Notes: a model not told the origin generated them from the sequence alone. Shown: positions 5,998-14,684, counted from the stretch's first letter. The stretch: 17,069 nucleotides of DNA from CAIOSQ01 sp044359885 (GCA_044359885.1 JBIKLI010000054.1:1-17069); one strand, 5' to 3'. Numbers and translations are program-made.

Positions 5998-7125
5998 ATG
6001 GACAGGCCGGATCCTTCCTTCGACGCGCACCGGTCGCTGGACGCGGTCGCGGTCCTCGTGGCGCTGCCGGTCGCCATCGTCGTCGTCGACCGCGGCGGAA
6101 CGATCCTTGCGATCAACCCCGCGGCCGAGCAGTTCTTCGACTCCTCCAGTGCCGTCATGGCCGGGACCGCGCTGCGGACCCATGTCGCTTCCGACAGCCC
6201 GGCCTTCGCGCTGCTGGCGCAGGCGCGCGACCATCTGGCCTCGGTGTCGGAGGACGGGGTCACTCTCGAGGGGCCGCGGATCGGGACGCGCCTGGTGACC
6301 CTGACCGCGGCGCCGCTGAACGACGTCGACGGCAGCGTGGTGATCGCGCTGCATGAGCGTTCGATCGCGCGCAAGATCGACCATCAGCTTGTCCACCGCA
6401 ACGCCGCGCGCTCCGTGACCGCGATGGCCGCGATGCTCGCCCACGAGGTGAAGAATCCGCTTTCGGGGATCCGCGGCGCCGCGCAGCTGCTCGAGACCAC
6501 GGCCGCCCCCGCCGACCGGGAGCTCACGCGCCTGATCACCGAGGAGACCGACCGGATCTGCGCGCTCGTGGACCGCATGGAAGTGTTCTCGGACAGCCGC
6601 CCCCCGCAGCGCGAGCCCGTCAACATCCATCAGGTGCTTGAGCATGTCCGCCGCATCGCGCAGAACGGCTTCGCGCGCCATGTCCGGTTCGTCGAGAGCT
6701 ACGACCCGTCCCTGCCGCCGGTCTTCGGCAACCGCGACCAGCTGATCCAGGCCTTCCTCAACCTGGTCAAGAACGCCGCCGAGGCCTGCCCCGCCCAGGG
6801 CGGAGAGATCGGCCTCGCCACCGCCTTCCAGCACGGGATCCGGCTTGCGGTGCCCGGCAGCGAAGCGCCGATGATGCTGCCGCTCGTCGTCAGCGTCCAC
6901 GACAACGGCGAGGGCATACCCGAAGACCTGCGCCCGCATCTGTTCGATGCCTTCGTCACCACCAAGCGAAACGGATCTGGCCTGGGTCTTGCTTTGGTCG
7001 CCAAGATCGTCGGCGACCACACGGGCGTGATCGAGTTCGACAGCCAGCCCCGGCGGACCGTGTTCCGTGTGCGCCTGCCGATGTTCGTCGCGCCCCGGAC
7101 CCCAGGGGCCGGTCGGGAGAGCTAG
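5998..7125 (+). CDS. ntrB: Nitrogen regulation sensor histidine kinase/phosphatase NtrB (NRII)
   Basis: NtrB is a cytoplasmic kinase that phosphorylates NtrC when nitrogen is scarce and, bound to PII (GlnB), dephosphorylates it when nitrogen is plentiful. The 375-residue protein begins with a PAS domain (about residues 15-125, with LPVAIVVVDRGGTILAINPAA), and has no membrane span. The H-box MLAHEVKNPLSGIRGAA carries phospho-acceptor His149. The ATPase domain shows the N-box LVKNAAEA, the G1-box HDNGEGIPEDL, an F-box-like LFDAFVTTK and the G2-box GSGLGLALVAKI. All catalytic boxes are intact. ATG 5998 lies 11 bases after dusB; the same frame is open further upstream but is dusB's shadow. ntrC starts three bases after the stop, giving tight co-translation. 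Confidence 0.95.
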   Translation: MDRPDPSFDAHRSLDAVAVLVALPVAIVVVDRGGTILAINPAAEQFFDSSSAVMAGTALRTHVASDSPAFALLAQARDHLASVSEDGVTLEGPRIGTRLVTLTAAPLNDVDGSVVIALHERSIARKIDHQLVHRNAARSVTAMAAMLAHEVKNPLSGIRGAAQLLETTAAPADRELTRLITEETDRICALVDRMEVFSDSRPPQREPVNIHQVLEHVRRIAQNGFARHVRFVESYDPSLPPVFGNRDQLIQAFLNLVKNAAEACPAQGGEIGLATAFQHGIRLAVPGSEAPMMLPLVVSVHDNGEGIPEDLRPHLFDAFVTTKRNGSGLGLALVAKIVGDHTGVIEFDSQPRRTVFRVRLPMFVAPRTPGAGRES

Positions 7126-7128
7126 GCG

Positions 7129-8592
7129 ATGAACGCGACGGGAACGATCTTGGTGGCCGACGACGACCGTGCGATCCGCATGGTCCTCACCCAGGCCCTC
7201 GGGCGTCTGGGCTACGACGTCCGCACCACGGGTCATGCGGCGACCCTCTGGCGCTGGGTCGCCGACGGCGACGGCGACTTGGTGATCACCGACGTCGTCA
7301 TGCCGGACGAGAACGGCCTCGATCTGGTGCCGCGGATCCGCAAGCTGCGTCCAGAGCTGCGGGTCATCGTCATGAGCGCCCAGAACACCCTGCTGACCGC
7401 CGTCAAGGCGACCGAGCGCGGGGCGTTCGAATATCTGCCCAAGCCGTTCGACCTCAAGGACCTCGTGGCCGTGGTCCAGCGCGCGCTCACGCAGTCCAAG
7501 GGCAGCGCCGTTTCGGCCGTGGGCGAGGAGGAGCCTCAGGAGAAGCTGCCGCTGATCGGCCGGTCGCCGGCGATGCAGGAGATCTACCGCGTCCTTGCCC
7601 GCCTGATGGGCACGGATCTCACGGTGATGATCGCAGGCGAGTCGGGCACGGGCAAGGAACTGGTGGCGCGCGCCCTGCATGATTACGGCAAGCGGCGGAC
7701 CGGGCCCTTCGTCGCGGTGAACATGGCGGCGATCCCCCGCGAACTCATCGAAAGCGAGCTTTTCGGCCACGAGAAGGGCGCCTTTACCGGCGCGAACCAG
7801 CGGCATGCCGGCCGCTTCGAGCAGGCGCAGGGCGGTACGCTCTTCCTGGACGAGATCGGCGACATGCCGATCGAGGCGCAGACCCGGCTGCTGCGCGTGC
7901 TGCAGGAGGGCGAATACACGACGATCGGCGGACGGCAGCGCCTGAAGGCGGATGTACGGATCGTGGCGGCCACCCATCGCGACCTGCGCCAGATGGTCCG
8001 CCAGGGCCTGTTCCGCGAGGACCTGTTCTACCGGCTGAACGTGGTTCCGATCCGGCTGCCGCCGCTGCGCGAGCGCAGCGAGGACATTCCCGAACTGGTC
8101 AAGAGCTTCCTCGGCCAGTGCGCCGCAGAGGGCTTGCCGGTGAAGTCGCTGGAGGCCGCGGCCGTCGATCGCCTCAAGCGGCATCGCTGGCCCGGCAACG
8201 TGCGCGAACTGGAGAACCTCGTCCGGCGCCTCGCCGCGCTCTACAGCCAGGAGACGATCGGCGTCGACGTCATCGAGCAGGAGCTGGCCGAGCCGGGTAC
8301 GCCGCCGGCGCCGGTGGCAGGACCGGCGCCGGCCCCATCCGGCGACGAATCGCTGGCGCAGACCGTGGAACGGCACCTGCGGACCTATTTCGATGCCCAT
8401 CAGAGCGGTCTTCCCGCGACCGGACTGCATGATCGCGTCCTGCGGGAGGTCGAGAAGCCGCTGATCCTGCTGACGCTGGCGGCGACGCGGGGCAACCAGA
8501 TCAAGGCCGCGCAGGTGCTCGGCATCAACCGCAACACGCTGCGCAAGAAGATCCGCGACCTCGACATCCACGTGATGCGAGGCGTCGGCTGA
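7129..8592 (+). CDS. ntrC: Nitrogen regulator NtrC (NRI), sigma-54 activator
   Basis: NtrC activates sigma-54 promoters for ammonium assimilation when phosphorylated by NtrB. The 487-residue protein has three domains. The receiver (1-120) holds the DDD acidic pocket (11-13), phospho-acceptor Asp55 in VITDVVMPD and Lys105 in LPKPFD. The AAA+ domain (about 140-380) has Walker A GESGTGKE (170-177), an intact GAFTGA loop (217-222) for sigma-54 contact, and Walker B FLDEIGD. A Pro/Ala-rich linker (PPAPVAGPAPAPSG) leads to the Fis-type helix-turn-helix GNQIKAAQVLGINRNTLRKK (455-474). A good Shine-Dalgarno (GGGAGA, 7115-7120) lies eight bases upstream. All features needed for sigma-54 activation are present, unlike NtrX further along. 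Confidence 0.96.
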   Translation: MNATGTILVADDDRAIRMVLTQALGRLGYDVRTTGHAATLWRWVADGDGDLVITDVVMPDENGLDLVPRIRKLRPELRVIVMSAQNTLLTAVKATERGAFEYLPKPFDLKDLVAVVQRALTQSKGSAVSAVGEEEPQEKLPLIGRSPAMQEIYRVLARLMGTDLTVMIAGESGTGKELVARALHDYGKRRTGPFVAVNMAAIPRELIESELFGHEKGAFTGANQRHAGRFEQAQGGTLFLDEIGDMPIEAQTRLLRVLQEGEYTTIGGRQRLKADVRIVAATHRDLRQMVRQGLFREDLFYRLNVVPIRLPPLRERSEDIPELVKSFLGQCAAEGLPVKSLEAAAVDRLKRHRWPGNVRELENLVRRLAALYSQETIGVDVIEQELAEPGTPPAPVAGPAPAPSGDESLAQTVERHLRTYFDAHQSGLPATGLHDRVLREVEKPLILLTLAATRGNQIKAAQVLGINRNTLRKKIRDLDIHVMRGVG

Positions 8593-8623
8593 CGCCGCTC
8601 CAGGTGCAAGGGCCGGGGCGGCG
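8593..8623 (+). other. Hairpin between ntrC and ntrY
   Basis: CGCCGCTCC (8593-8601) can pair with GGGGCGGCG (8615-8623) through nine base pairs including one G-U, around a 13-base loop. No T-run follows, so it is not a standard intrinsic terminator. It fills most of the 46-bp gap and ends 15 bases before the ntrY GTG. It could act as a processing or attenuation element between the two systems, or be chance in GC-rich DNA. Confidence 0.35.
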
Positions 8624-8638
8624 CGGTAGATTGTCCCG

Positions 8639-10924
8639 GTGAACGCCCCGTCCGTTTCCAGGCCCCTGCAGGAAGACCGAGAGCCGCGACCGCCCGCGGC
8701 GCGGCGCCGCCGCCCGAGCGGGCGCGGCATCGCCGGCAAGCTTGCCGTCGCGCTCACGATCGGCGCCATCGCCTCCGGGCTTGCGACATATCTGCAGCTC
8801 TCCAGCGCCGACATCGCGCAGCGGCCGGCCACGATCCTGCTGCTTCTCTACCTGGATCTCGTGCTGCTGCTGCTGCTGGCCGCGCTCGTCGCACGGCGCA
8901 TCGTGCAGCTCTGGGCCGAGCGCCGCCGCGGCTCGGCCGGCGCCAAGCTGCATGTCCGGCTGGTGGCCTTGTTCTCGTCCCTTGCGGCGCTGCCGCCGAT
9001 CGTCGTCGCCGGATTCTCGGTCGTGTTCTTCGACCTGGGGCTGCAGGCCTGGTTCAGCGAGCGTGTCCGCGCCGCGCTCAAGGGTTCGCTGGCGGTCGCC
9101 GAAGGATATCTCGCCGAGCATCGCAACACGATCCGCGCCGACGCGATCGCGATGGCGCTCGACCTGTCGCGCGACGCCGTGGTTCTGCGGACGAATCCGC
9201 GGGCGCTCGAACAGATGCTGTTCGCGCAGATGTCGCTGCGCGCCCTGAACGAGGCCGTCATCTTCGAGCCGAATGGCCGGGTACTGGCTTATTCCGGCCT
9301 GGCGCTGGCGCTGGCGGCCGAGGTGATCCCCAACTGGGCGCTGCAGCGCGCCGATGCCGGACAGGTCGTGCTGCTCGATCCGGACCCCGACGCCGATTCG
9401 ACCGCCCAGCGCGACCGGGTGCGGGTGATGCTGCGTCTCGCCAGCATGGACGGCGCCTATCTGATCGTCGGCCGGCTGGTCGATCCGGAGGTCGTCGCCC
9501 ATGTCGAGCGCACGCGCAGCGCCGTGTCGGCCTACGAGAGCCTCGAGGGCCAGCGCTCGGGCCTGCAGATCACCTTCGCGATGGTCTTCATCGTCGTGGC
9601 GCTGCTGCTTCTGCTGGCCGCGATCTGGGTCGGCCTCGTCTTCGCGAACCGTCTGATCGAGCCGATCGGCGCGCTGATCGGTGCCGCCGAACGCGTCAGC
9701 GCCGGCGATCTTTCCGCGCGCGTCGACGAGGCGCGCGCCACAGACGAGCTGGGCGTCCTGTCGCGCGCGTTCAACCGCATGACCGGTCAGCTGGCGGCGC
9801 AGCGCCAGGAACTGGTCGAGGCCAACCGGCAGCTCGACGAACGCCGCCGCTTCACCGAGACGGTCCTCGCGGGTGTTTCGGCCGGCGTGGTCGGCCTCGA
9901 CGGCGAGGGGCGGATCAACCTTCCGAACCGATCGGCCTCGCTGCTGCTGTCGACGGATCTCGATGTCCAGATCGGCCTGCCCCTGGCCGAGGTCGTGCCG
10001 GAGTTCGGCCCGCTGATCGCCGCGGCGCGCGCCGGGGCCGCACGCATCGAACGCCAGGAGGTGTCGATCGCGCGCGACGGTCGGCGCCGGACCCTTCTGG
10101 TCGGGATCGGGTCCGAACGGCTGGAGGACGGCATCGACGGCTATGTCGTGACCTTCGACGACGTCACCGCGCTTCAGACCGCGCAGCGCCAGGCCGCGTG
10201 GGCGGACGTGGCGCGCCGCATCGCCCACGAGATCAAGAACCCGCTGACCCCGATCCAGCTGGCGGCGGAGCGGCTCAACCGCAAGTACCTCGCGGAGATC
10301 CGCAGCGATCCGGACACGTTCCGCGTCTGCACCGAGACGATCGTCCGCCAGGTCGGCGACATCGGACGCATGGTCGACGAATTCTCCTCCTTCGCCCGCA
10401 TGCCCTCGCCGGTGATGCGCGGCGAGGACCTTGCCGAGCTGGTGCGCCAGACCGTCTTCCTGCAGCGGCAGGCCCATGCCGGGATCGCATTCGAGATCGT
10501 CGTCGATCCAGGGGACTGGCACCTGAACCTCGATGCCCGCCAGATCCGGCAGGCCTTGACCAACCTGCTCCAGAACGCCGTCGATGCGATCGCCGGCCGG
10601 GATCCGCCGGACGGCGGCGGCGATCTGCCCGTGGGGCGGATCGAGGTCCGGGTCGGCGCCATCGACGGCCGCAGCGGCGTCGCCGTGTCCGACAACGGCC
10701 GCGGCCTGCCCGAGGCCGAGCGCGACCGTCTGACGGAACCCTATGTGACGACGCGGGCGAAGGGCACCGGGCTCGGGCTGGCGATCGTCAAGAAGATCAT
10801 GGAGGACCATGGTGGCGAACTGCGCCTCGAAGACGGTCCGGCGGGCGGGGCCCGCGCCGTCCTGCTGTTCGGCGCCGCCGAGCAGGCCGGACCGGAAGAC
10901 CGGAGCGTAGCGCATGGCGCATGA
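8639..10924 (+). CDS. ntrY: Membrane sensor histidine kinase NtrY
   Basis: NtrY is the membrane-bound kinase partner of NtrX, tied to nitrogen and, in some species, redox sensing. In the 761-residue protein, three N-terminal hydrophobic segments (about 34-55, 64-91 and 107-133) and a fourth at ~309-335 bracket a ~175-residue region, probably the external sensor. A HAMP linker follows (LIEPIGALIGAAERVSAGD), then a PAS domain (about 395-505). The H-box IAHEIKNPLTPIQLAAERL has His530; LLQNAVDAI, SDNGRGLP and GTGLGLAIVKKIMEDHGG complete the ATPase domain. The GTG at 8639 is the only usable start: an in-frame TAG lies at 8627-8629 and no ATG, GTG or TTG follows soon. It lacks a clear Shine-Dalgarno. 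The C-terminus overlaps ntrX by 11 bases. Confidence 0.94.
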   Translation: MNAPSVSRPLQEDREPRPPAARRRRPSGRGIAGKLAVALTIGAIASGLATYLQLSSADIAQRPATILLLLYLDLVLLLLLAALVARRIVQLWAERRRGSAGAKLHVRLVALFSSLAALPPIVVAGFSVVFFDLGLQAWFSERVRAALKGSLAVAEGYLAEHRNTIRADAIAMALDLSRDAVVLRTNPRALEQMLFAQMSLRALNEAVIFEPNGRVLAYSGLALALAAEVIPNWALQRADAGQVVLLDPDPDADSTAQRDRVRVMLRLASMDGAYLIVGRLVDPEVVAHVERTRSAVSAYESLEGQRSGLQITFAMVFIVVALLLLLAAIWVGLVFANRLIEPIGALIGAAERVSAGDLSARVDEARATDELGVLSRAFNRMTGQLAAQRQELVEANRQLDERRRFTETVLAGVSAGVVGLDGEGRINLPNRSASLLLSTDLDVQIGLPLAEVVPEFGPLIAAARAGAARIERQEVSIARDGRRRTLLVGIGSERLEDGIDGYVVTFDDVTALQTAQRQAAWADVARRIAHEIKNPLTPIQLAAERLNRKYLAEIRSDPDTFRVCTETIVRQVGDIGRMVDEFSSFARMPSPVMRGEDLAELVRQTVFLQRQAHAGIAFEIVVDPGDWHLNLDARQIRQALTNLLQNAVDAIAGRDPPDGGGDLPVGRIEVRVGAIDGRSGVAVSDNGRGLPEAERDRLTEPYVTTRAKGTGLGLAIVKKIMEDHGGELRLEDGPAGGARAVLLFGAAEQAGPEDRSVAHGA

Positions 10925-12302
10925 GATCCTGATCGTCGACGACGAAGCCGACATCCGGCTGCTGATCGGCGGGATCCTCGAGGACGAGGGCTATGCCACG
11001 CGCGGCGTCGGCGACGCCACGCGCGCGCTGGAGGCCGTGCGGGAGCGGCGGCCCGGCCTCTGCATCCTCGACGTCTGGCTGCAGGGCAGCGCCATGGACG
11101 GGCTGCAGCTTCTCGACGTCCTGGTCGGCGAGTATCCCGGGATCCCGATCGTCGTGATCAGCGGCCACGGAACGATCGAGACCGCCGTCGGCGCGATCAA
11201 GCGCGGCGCCTACGACTTCATCGAGAAGCCCTTCAAGGCCGACCGGCTGCTGCTGGTCGCCGCGCGGGCCATCGAGGCCGCGCGGCTGCGCCGGGAGAAC
11301 GAGGAACTGCGCTCGCGGGTCGGCGATCCGGCGGAACTGATCGGTGTATCGCCCGCCGTCGCCGCGACCCGTCACGCGGTCGATCGGGTGGCGCCCACGA
11401 ACAGCCGTGTCCTGGTCACCGGACCGGCGGGTGTCGGCAAGGAGGTCATCGCGCGCCAGATCCACGGCCGGTCGAAACGCGCCGAAGGCCCTTTCGTCGT
11501 CATGAACTGCGCCAGCATGCGGCCCGAACGCGTCGAGATCGAGCTGTTCGGCCAGGAAGCCGGGGCGGGCGAAGAGCCGCGCGCAGGACTGTTCGAGCGC
11601 GCCCATGGCGGGACGCTGCTGCTCGACGAGGTCGCCGACATGCCGATCGAGACCCAGGGCAAGATCGTCCGCGCGCTGCAGGAACAGACATTCGAGCGCG
11701 TCGGCGGCCGCACCCGGGTGGCGGCCGACGTCCGCGTCATGTCGACTTCCAGCCGCGACCTGCATTCCGAGATCGCGAACGGCCGGTTCCGCGAGGACCT
11801 TTTCTACCGTCTCAACGTCGTCCAGATCCGCGTCCCGCCGCTGCGCGAGCGCCGCGAGGACATCGCGGAACTGGCGCGGCACTTCATGGAGCGCAACGGC
11901 GCCGGCGGCGGCCGGATCTTCGGCGAGGACGCCGTCGCGGCGATGCAGGCCTACGACTGGCCGGGGAATGTCCGCCAGCTGCGCAACGTCGTCGAGTGGC
12001 TGCAGATCATGGCCCCGGGCGATTCAGCCGCGCCCATCCGCGCCGACATGCTGCCGCCGGAGATCGGCGCGATCATGCCAGCGACGTTGCGCGGCGAACA
12101 CTCTGCGGAGATCATGGCGTTGCCGCTGCGCGAGGCGCGGGAGCTGTTCGAACGCCAGTATCTGCTGGCGCAGGTCACCCGCTTCGCCGGCAACATCTCG
12201 CGGACCGCGGCCTTCGTGGGCATGGAGCGCTCAGCCCTGCACCGCAAGCTCAAGTCGCTGGGGGTCCATGGGACGGATCGCCCGGCGCAACTCGACTCCT
12301 GA
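10914..12302 (+). CDS. ntrX: Response regulator NtrX with degenerate sigma-54 contact loop
   Basis: NtrX is the response regulator paired with NtrY. The 462-residue protein has a receiver with phospho-acceptor Asp53 (CILDVWLQG) and Lys105 (IEKPF). Its AAA+ domain has Walker A GPAGVGKE (170-177) and Walker B LLDEVAD, and it ends in a Fis-like helix-turn-helix (GNISRTAAFVGMERSALHRK). After LFG, where NtrC has GAFTGA, the sequence is QEAGAGEEPRAGLFERA: three residues shorter and without the loop. This loss is known for alphaproteobacterial NtrX and argues that it does not remodel sigma-54 holoenzyme but binds DNA as an ordinary activator or repressor. GGAG at 10902-10905 supports the ATG, which lies inside the ntrY end. 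trkA follows after 15 bases. Confidence 0.94.
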   Translation: MAHEILIVDDEADIRLLIGGILEDEGYATRGVGDATRALEAVRERRPGLCILDVWLQGSAMDGLQLLDVLVGEYPGIPIVVISGHGTIETAVGAIKRGAYDFIEKPFKADRLLLVAARAIEAARLRRENEELRSRVGDPAELIGVSPAVAATRHAVDRVAPTNSRVLVTGPAGVGKEVIARQIHGRSKRAEGPFVVMNCASMRPERVEIELFGQEAGAGEEPRAGLFERAHGGTLLLDEVADMPIETQGKIVRALQEQTFERVGGRTRVAADVRVMSTSSRDLHSEIANGRFREDLFYRLNVVQIRVPPLRERREDIAELARHFMERNGAGGGRIFGEDAVAAMQAYDWPGNVRQLRNVVEWLQIMAPGDSAAPIRADMLPPEIGAIMPATLRGEHSAEIMALPLREARELFERQYLLAQVTRFAGNISRTAAFVGMERSALHRKLKSLGVHGTDRPAQLDS

Positions 12303-12317
12303 GGACGACAGACGACA

Positions 12318-13694
12318 ATGCAGATCCTGATTTGCGGCGCCGGCCGGGTCGGACGACATATCGCGAGGGTGCTCGCGCGCGAAGGCAACGAGGTCACGGT
12401 CGTCGACCGCGACCCGGCGCTGGTCGAGCGCCTGACCTCGGTCGCCGACGTCAACGCCATCATCGGCTACGCATCGCACCCCGACGTGCTGGAAAGGGCA
12501 GGGGCGCGCAACGCCGATCTGTTGATCGCGGCCACCGCGAGCGACGAGGTCAACATCGTGGCCTGCGAGGTCGCCCAGGCGATCTTCTCGGTGCCCAAGC
12601 GGATCGCGCGCGTCCGCGCCCAGAACTATCTCGCCCCGGTCTATGCCGACCTGTTCACGTCGCGGCACGTGGCGATCGACGTCGTGATCTCGCCCGAACG
12701 GGAAGTCGCCAAGGCGGTGGCGCGGCGGATCGTGGTCCCCGGGGCGTTCGACATGGTGCCGCTCGTGGGCGACCGGGTGCGGCTGGTCGGGGTCAGATGC
12801 CTCGACAACTGCCCCGTCGTCGACACGCCGCTGCGGCAGCTGACGGCTCTGTTCCCCGATCTGGCGATCGAGGTGGTCGCCGTGATCCGCGACGGCCGCA
12901 GCTTCGCGCCCAGCGCCGACGACCACATGCGCAAGGGGGACAGCGTCTATTTCGTGGCCGACACCCGCCATGTCGGCCGCGCCCTGGTCGCCTTCGGCCG
13001 GGAGGAGCAGCCTCATCACCGCGTGGTCGTCCTGGGCGGCGGCAATGTCGGATTGTCGGTGGTCCAGCAGCTGGAGCAGGAGGTCGCTGGGATCGCCATC
13101 AGGCTGATCGAGGCCGACAAGGCGCGCGCCGAGATGGTCGCCGATGCGGTGTCGTCGGCAACGGTGCTGCACGGCGACGCGCTCGATCCGGACGTGCTCG
13201 AGGAGGCCGGGATCGGCAGCTGCGAGGCGGTCGTCGCGGTCACCAACGACGACCAGACGAACGTCCTCGGCTCGCTTCTGGCGAAGCGCCACGGCGCCGG
13301 ACGCTCGATCGCGCTGGTGAACACGCGCAGCTTCGCGAGCATGGCTCCTTCGCTCGGGATCGACACGGTCGTCTCGCCGAACGAGATCACGGTCTCGACC
13401 ATCCTCCAGCATGTCCGGCGCGGCCGGATCCGGAGCGTCTATGCGCTTCACGGCAACGCCGGCGAGATCGTCGAGGCCGAGGCCCTCGACACCTCGGCCC
13501 TCGTCAAGAAGCCTCTCGGGCAGGCGAAGCTTCCCGAAGGCATCGTCGTCGGCGCGGTCGTCCGCGGCGACAAGGTCATCATGCCGCGCGCCGACACGCT
13601 GATCCGCCCGCAGGACTCCGTGGTCCTGTTCGCCGCGCGCGGCGCGGCCAAGGCGGTCGAGCGGCTCTTCGCCGTACGTCTCGAGTATTTCTGA
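12318..13694 (+). CDS. trkA: Trk system potassium uptake regulatory protein TrkA
   Basis: TrkA is the peripheral NAD(H)-binding ring that gates the TrkH/TrkG potassium channel. The 458-residue protein is a tandem RCK pair. The first Rossmann motif is ILICGAGRVGRHIA (GAGRVG at 7-12) with an acidic VVDRD at the end of the second strand; the second is VVVLGGGNVGLSVV (GGGNVG at 240-245). Each is followed by an RCK-C ligand domain; the last ends with DSVVLFAARGAAKAVERLF. GAGGA (12301-12305) lies 12 bases upstream. The membrane partner TrkH is not in the window. Position directly after ntrX is conserved in alphaproteobacteria, so potassium uptake is probably co-expressed with the NtrYX system. dat starts nine bases after the stop. 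Confidence 0.95.
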   Translation: MQILICGAGRVGRHIARVLAREGNEVTVVDRDPALVERLTSVADVNAIIGYASHPDVLERAGARNADLLIAATASDEVNIVACEVAQAIFSVPKRIARVRAQNYLAPVYADLFTSRHVAIDVVISPEREVAKAVARRIVVPGAFDMVPLVGDRVRLVGVRCLDNCPVVDTPLRQLTALFPDLAIEVVAVIRDGRSFAPSADDHMRKGDSVYFVADTRHVGRALVAFGREEQPHHRVVVLGGGNVGLSVVQQLEQEVAGIAIRLIEADKARAEMVADAVSSATVLHGDALDPDVLEEAGIGSCEAVVAVTNDDQTNVLGSLLAKRHGAGRSIALVNTRSFASMAPSLGIDTVVSPNEITVSTILQHVRRGRIRSVYALHGNAGEIVEAEALDTSALVKKPLGQAKLPEGIVVGAVVRGDKVIMPRADTLIRPQDSVVLFAARGAAKAVERLFAVRLEYF

Positions 13695-13703
13695 GCGGGT
13701 CCC

Positions 13704-14684
13704 ATGTCACGCATCGCCTATGTCAACGGCCGCTACCTTCCGCATCGCGACGCGAAGATCCATGTCGAGGATCGCGGATACCAGTTCGCCGACGGGGTCT
13801 ACGAGGTGATCGCCGTAAAGGCCGGCCGCTTCGTCGACCTGGTGCCGCATCTGGACCGGCTCGACCGTTCGCTCGCCGAGTTGCGGATCGCGCCGGCGAT
13901 GGGGCGAGCGGCACTCGTCTTGGCGATGGAGGAGACGATCCGCCGCAACGACGTGACCGACGGAACGATCTATCTGCAGATGACGCGGGGGGTCGCCCCG
14001 CGCGACCATGCATTCCCGGCCGCGCCGCGCACCCAGGTGGTCATGACCGCGAAGCGAACGCGTCCGCATCCGGCCCGCTTCGAGGCCGAGGGGGTGAAGG
14101 CGATCACGGTGCCCGACATCCGCTGGGAGCGCTGCGACATCAAGTCCGTGGCCCTGCTGGCCAACGTCCTCGCCAAGCAGGCCGCACGCGAGGCGGGCGC
14201 CTTCGAGGCGCTGTTCGTGACCCCGGACGGCCAGGTGGTGGAGGGCAGCTCGACGAATGCCTGGATCGTCACGCGCGAGGGCGAGCTGGTGACGACCCCG
14301 CGCTCGAACGCGATCCTGGCCGGCGTCACCCGGCGCACCGTGCTCGAGCTGGCCGCGCAGATGGGGCTGCGCCCGGCCGAACGGAGCTTCTCGGTCGCGG
14401 AGGCCAAGGCGGCACGCGAAGTCCTGCTGACCTCGACCACCTCCTTCGTCATGCCGGTGACGCAGCTGGACGACGCGGTGATCGCCAACGGCAGGCCGGG
14501 CGAACTCGGCCTCGCCCTGCGCCAACGGTATATTGCATACATGGCAAGCGCGGAAGTAGGGGGTGGCCATCCTGAAATCGGCGATCCGGATCCCTACATC
14601 ACGTCGCGGCCGCGCGGCGCGACCGTACCACCCCACGGGCCGGTCGCGGGCCCCAACCCCTCGCAAGGAAGGGCTGCACGATGA
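13704..14684 (+). CDS. dat: D-amino-acid aminotransferase with extra C-terminal tail
   Basis: This PLP fold-type IV enzyme swaps amino groups between D-amino acids and 2-oxo acids, giving for example D-glutamate or D-alanine for peptidoglycan. The key residues match the Bacillus enzyme with a constant shift of two: Tyr33 in GVYEV, the carboxylate-binding Arg100-x-His102 (PRDHAFP) and catalytic Lys147 in CDIKSVALLANVLAK. VEGSSTNAW and the threonine-rich LTSTTSFVMPV phosphate-binding segments are also present. This makes D-amino-acid specificity more likely than branched-chain aminotransferase or 4-amino-4-deoxychorismate lyase. The core ends near Met280 (RYIAYM); a further 46 residues rich in Gly, Pro and Arg follow with no family match and run over the hfq leader. 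The stop overlaps the hfq start (ATGA at 14681-14684). Confidence 0.91.
   Translation: MSRIAYVNGRYLPHRDAKIHVEDRGYQFADGVYEVIAVKAGRFVDLVPHLDRLDRSLAELRIAPAMGRAALVLAMEETIRRNDVTDGTIYLQMTRGVAPRDHAFPAAPRTQVVMTAKRTRPHPARFEAEGVKAITVPDIRWERCDIKSVALLANVLAKQAAREAGAFEALFVTPDGQVVEGSSTNAWIVTREGELVTTPRSNAILAGVTRRTVLELAAQMGLRPAERSFSVAEAKAAREVLLTSTTSFVMPVTQLDDAVIANGRPGELGLALRQRYIAYMASAEVGGGHPEIGDPDPYITSRPRGATVPPHGPVAGPNPSQGRAAR
14529..14534 (+). promoter_or_regulatory. Possible -10 element of an internal hfq promoter
   Basis: TATATT lies in an unusually AT-rich patch (14528-14542) near the end of the conserved dat core. The base run 17 upstream (TCGGCC, 14506-14511) is a poor -35. If real, transcription would start about 140 bases before hfq and give it a leader inside dat. 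It could equally be just codons for Tyr-Ile-Ala-Tyr-Met. Confidence 0.28.
14665..14673 (+). promoter_or_regulatory. Strong Shine-Dalgarno of hfq
   Basis: AAGGAAGGG lies 7 bases before the hfq ATG (core AGGA 11 bases away) and inside the last dat codons. It is one of the strongest ribosome-binding sequences in the window. It supports the ATG at 14681 and a high translation rate independent of dat. Confidence 0.6.

Noticed and set aside
8603..8608. GGTGCA half-site of an NtrC-binding sequence between ntrC and ntrY
   Set aside because: The matching TGCACC half at the proper spacing is absent (ACGCCG instead), so a single six-base match is not evidence.
5812..8832. A 1006-codon open frame on the minus strand opposite dusB, ntrB and ntrC
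   Set aside because: It lies antisense to three genes with intact family motifs, has no domain I recognise and is rich in His, Arg, Gln and Asp as expected for the complement of high-GC codons. Long antisense frames are usual at this GC level.
8525..10954. An 809-codon open frame on the minus strand opposite ntrY
   Set aside because: Same artefact: mirror of a high-GC gene, no recognisable motifs, and the plus-strand NtrY has all its kinase boxes.
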